Origin: Paenibacillus radicibacter
GTDB lineage: Bacteria; Bacillota; Bacilli; Paenibacillales; NBRC-103111
Direction of reading: 5' to 3'
Length of the DNA: 64,000 bases
Assembly: GCF_024721995.1 (NCBI RefSeq)
Contig: NZ_JANQBC010000009.1
Span: forward strand, 1-64,000
Under the pieces are notes generated by a model, which searched no databases, was not told the origin of the DNA, and saw only the letters and a program-made list of their open reading frames with translations. A program made the translations under genes and the position numbers. Numbering within the stretch: the stretch's first letter is position 1; the number at the start of each line of letters is the position of its first letter. Positions 62,223 to 64,000 of the stretch are shown here, piece after piece.

Positions 62223-64000
62223 TTACGATTCAAACAAATGAGTTCTTAGGATTGTATATAACACATGATGGACACTTGTACGAACACCATTCGCGATGCC
62301 TGATGGGTCTTTCTTATAAGCATCTTTGAGTCCCTTCTCATTTTTATTCGGTGACATAATATCTAGCATCAAGTCATTACCCGCAACAACAGCATCCTTC
62401 GCATGCATGAAGCCGAATACCGCATCACTTGAAACGAATCCATCAAAGCCCCATTCTTTACGTAAAATATCGTTAAGCAAGATGGAGTTCGCACCTGCCC
62501 ACTTCATTCCAATGATCGAGAAGCTGGACATTGCTGCAAGTGGCTTCGCATCTTTAACCGCAATTTCGAACGGCTTCAAGTAAATTTCGCGAATCGCTTG
62601 TTCGTTCGCCCAGATCAAGTTACCAGAGCGAGCATTCGTTTCTTGATCGTTCATTGCAAAATGTTTGATGAAGACGATGATGCCTTGATCTTGCGCACCT
62701 TTCGTCATTGCAGCTGCTATTTTACCAGATAGAACTGGATCTTCGGAGAAGTACTCGAAGTTACGCCCGCCTTGCGCAGTACGGTGAATATTCATACCCG
62801 GCGCATACCAGCCTTGAATACCATAAGCACGCGCTTCTTTACCCGCAGCTTCCCCCATACGGTATGCTAGATCGTCGTTCCATGTGGATGCGATAACGAT
62901 CTCTGACGGATAAGATGCCGCAGTTACTGGTTTGAAGAAGTAGCTAAAGCCAGCAGGTCCATCCATAAGCAATGTTTTCGGTACTCCCAGACGCTCTACT
63001 GCCATCGTGCGATATGCAGCATTTGTTACATATTTGAACATTTCATCAAGTGTAAATTGATCTAGGAATGAATCCCATTTCGGATCATTAAATGCTAAGC
63101 CTTTCAAATCCTTGAGCTTAATACCGTTATCCGCACCGAATGTCGGCATCTTTGCAGTGGAAGGTTCAATTTCCTTCGTGAAAGCATCTAGCACATATTG
63201 TGGTGCATCGTGGCTAATGTTCGCATCAGACGGGTAGGTACCTTTCCAATCATTACGGGATAGGTAAGTCAATTCGCCTTTAGCTGAGTCAAATTGGTTC
63301 TTGTATTCTGTTCCCGTATCTTTATCTTTCTTATATACAATCTTGTCAGCTAACTTATAGTCATAGCTCGCTACAATATCATGAACGTTGCGCGCTACTT
63401 TAATTACATAATTACCCTGTTCAAGGACATATGCTTGTTCTTTATTCATATCATAAGAAGCCATGTCTTCCGTGTTAAAGGTAAGTGTCAGCACTTCGGA
63501 TTGACCTGGCTCAAGTAGAGATGTTTTGCCATAAGCACCTAATTCGATTGCTGCCTTCTCAATGCCACCAGGTGTATATGGAGTGGAGTAGTACAATTGA
63601 ACAACGTCTTTACCCGCTACTTTCCCTACGTTCTTCACTTCCACTTGTACTTCCATCTTCTGATCAGACAATTTCTGATCCTTCACTGTCCACTCAAAGT
63701 TCGTATAACTGAGTCCATGCCCATACGGGTACAAGACTGCTTTCTTATAGCCGGCTTCATCATTGGCATAGAATGTTTCATAGAAACGATATCCGACATA
63801 AATGCCCTCTTGATAATTCATGAATGCATAGTTTAGATTGTTGTACTTATAACTTCCGAAGTTCTCACTTGCAGGAGCACTGGAGTTATCATACACATAA
63901 GTGTCTGTAATACGTCCAGATGGATTAATATTTCCTGCTAGAATATTTCCTAAGGAGTTCGCACCATATGGACCTGGCGTTCCAATCCATACAACTGACT
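62223..64000 (-). CDS. GH3-family glycosidase with reversed domain order (5' end beyond window)
   Basis: The last ~592 codons of a gene whose start lies beyond the window edge; the frame stays open to 64000. Reading N to C: the GH3 alpha/beta-sandwich (NPSGRITDTYVYD, EGIYVGYRFYE, YPYGHGLSYTNFEW), a fibronectin-like domain (VEVKNVGKVAGKDVVQLYY), and only then the TIM barrel (WYAPGMNIHRTAQGGRNFEYF, FIKHFAMNDQE, nucleophile Asp in DGFVSSDAVFG). This sandwich-then-barrel order is the reversed (circularly permuted) form known from a few GH3 beta-glucosidases. Close spacing to the next GH3 suggests one operon. Confidence 0.88.
   Translation of the reverse strand, partial: SVVWIGTPGPYGANSLGNILAGNINPSGRITDTYVYDNSSAPASENFGSYKYNNLNYAFMNYQEGIYVGYRFYETFYANDEAGYKKAVLYPYGHGLSYTNFEWTVKDQKLSDQKMEVQVEVKNVGKVAGKDVVQLYYSTPYTPGGIEKAAIELGAYGKTSLLEPGQSEVLTLTFNTEDMASYDMNKEQAYVLEQGNYVIKVARNVHDIVASYDYKLADKIVYKKDKDTGTEYKNQFDSAKGELTYLSRNDWKGTYPSDANISHDAPQYVLDAFTKEIEPSTAKMPTFGADNGIKLKDLKGLAFNDPKWDSFLDQFTLDEMFKYVTNAAYRTMAVERLGVPKTLLMDGPAGFSYFFKPVTAASYPSEIVIASTWNDDLAYRMGEAAGKEARAYGIQGWYAPGMNIHRTAQGGRNFEYFSEDPVLSGKIAAAMTKGAQDQGIIVFIKHFAMNDQETNARSGNLIWANEQAIREIYLKPFEIAVKDAKPLAAMSSFSIIGMKWAGANSILLNDILRKEWGFDGFVSSDAVFGFMHAKDAVVAGNDLMLDIMSPNKNEKGLKDAYKKDPSGIANGVRTSVHHVLYTILRTHLFES

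Noticed and set aside
1-64000. CRISPR array, tRNA, rRNA, prophage or transposase
   Set aside because: No regularly spaced repeats, tRNA-like cloverleaf or recombinase/transposase motifs were seen by eye. Absence is not proof without a search tool.

Overview
The window looks like a chromosomal segment of a low-GC Gram-positive endospore-former, most likely Paenibacillus or a close relative. The reasons are strong AGGAGG-type ribosome sites, frequent TTG/GTG starts, T-box leader RNAs, lipobox lipoproteins, many one- and two-gene regulator cassettes, and large GH3 beta-glycosidases. No rRNA, tRNA, prophage, CRISPR array or transposase gene is visible. Most genes lie on the minus strand in short independent units.

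Layout. 1-3.7 kb: the start of a small protein, a structured ~157-bp repeat-like element, AT-rich hypothetical genes, a lipoprotein and a YdeI/DUF1801 protein. 3.8-11.5 kb: a short UvrA paralogue without the UvrB-binding region; an ArsR/SRPBCC pair with an operator-overlapped promoter; an ECF sigma/anti-sigma pair; a MerR/CPBP-protease pair; a small membrane protein. 11.5-17.7 kb: a Fur-box-controlled double ABC transporter interrupted by an in-frame amber codon, the 3' half of a T-box with no 5' half, a Gfo/Idh/MocA dehydrogenase, and a GNAT acetyltransferase behind a full T-box with a probable isoleucine specifier. 17.8-25.9 kb: a YtrA-type GntR/ABC operon, a cyclase-family hydrolase, a frameshifted LysR, a frameshifted alpha/beta-hydrolase, and a LysR divergent from a PurA paralogue. 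26-31 kb: a lipoprotein and a four-gene SGNH/MBOAT/DHHW/DUF4358 set that looks like a cell-surface polymer O-acylation machine. 31-43.4 kb: an MFS/PadR/SDR operon, a YiaA/YiaB tandem-repeat protein, a HAD phosphatase, an aldo/keto reductase divergent from a MocR regulator, an orphan sugar-binding lipoprotein next to a two-component system, and a frameshifted SigJ-like sigma factor divergent from a VOC protein. 43.4-51.7 kb: a DUF2306/NAD(P)-binding/SGNH operon, a second two-component system, an overlapping polysaccharide deacetylase/glycosyltransferase pair, an Lsa-type ABC-F resistance protein behind an attenuator leader, and an alpha/beta-hydrolase fold protein lacking its catalytic Ser and His. 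51.8-64 kb: two TetR genes, an MFS exporter, a SUMF1-domain protein, a small EamA-like protein, a VanR/VanS-like two-component system, a membrane-anchored FAD oxidoreductase, and two adjacent GH3 enzymes, one with the domains in reversed order.

No single large unknown system stands out. The strongest unusual points are regulatory (consensus promoters with operators built into them, two T-box structures, a ribosome-site-sequestering attenuator) and evolutionary (a likely pseudoenzyme, a divergent PurA, a reversed-order GH3). Four genes carry apparent single-base deletions in short homopolymers and one carries a nonsense codon. These could be real decay or draft-sequence error and should be resolved before the genes are called dead.
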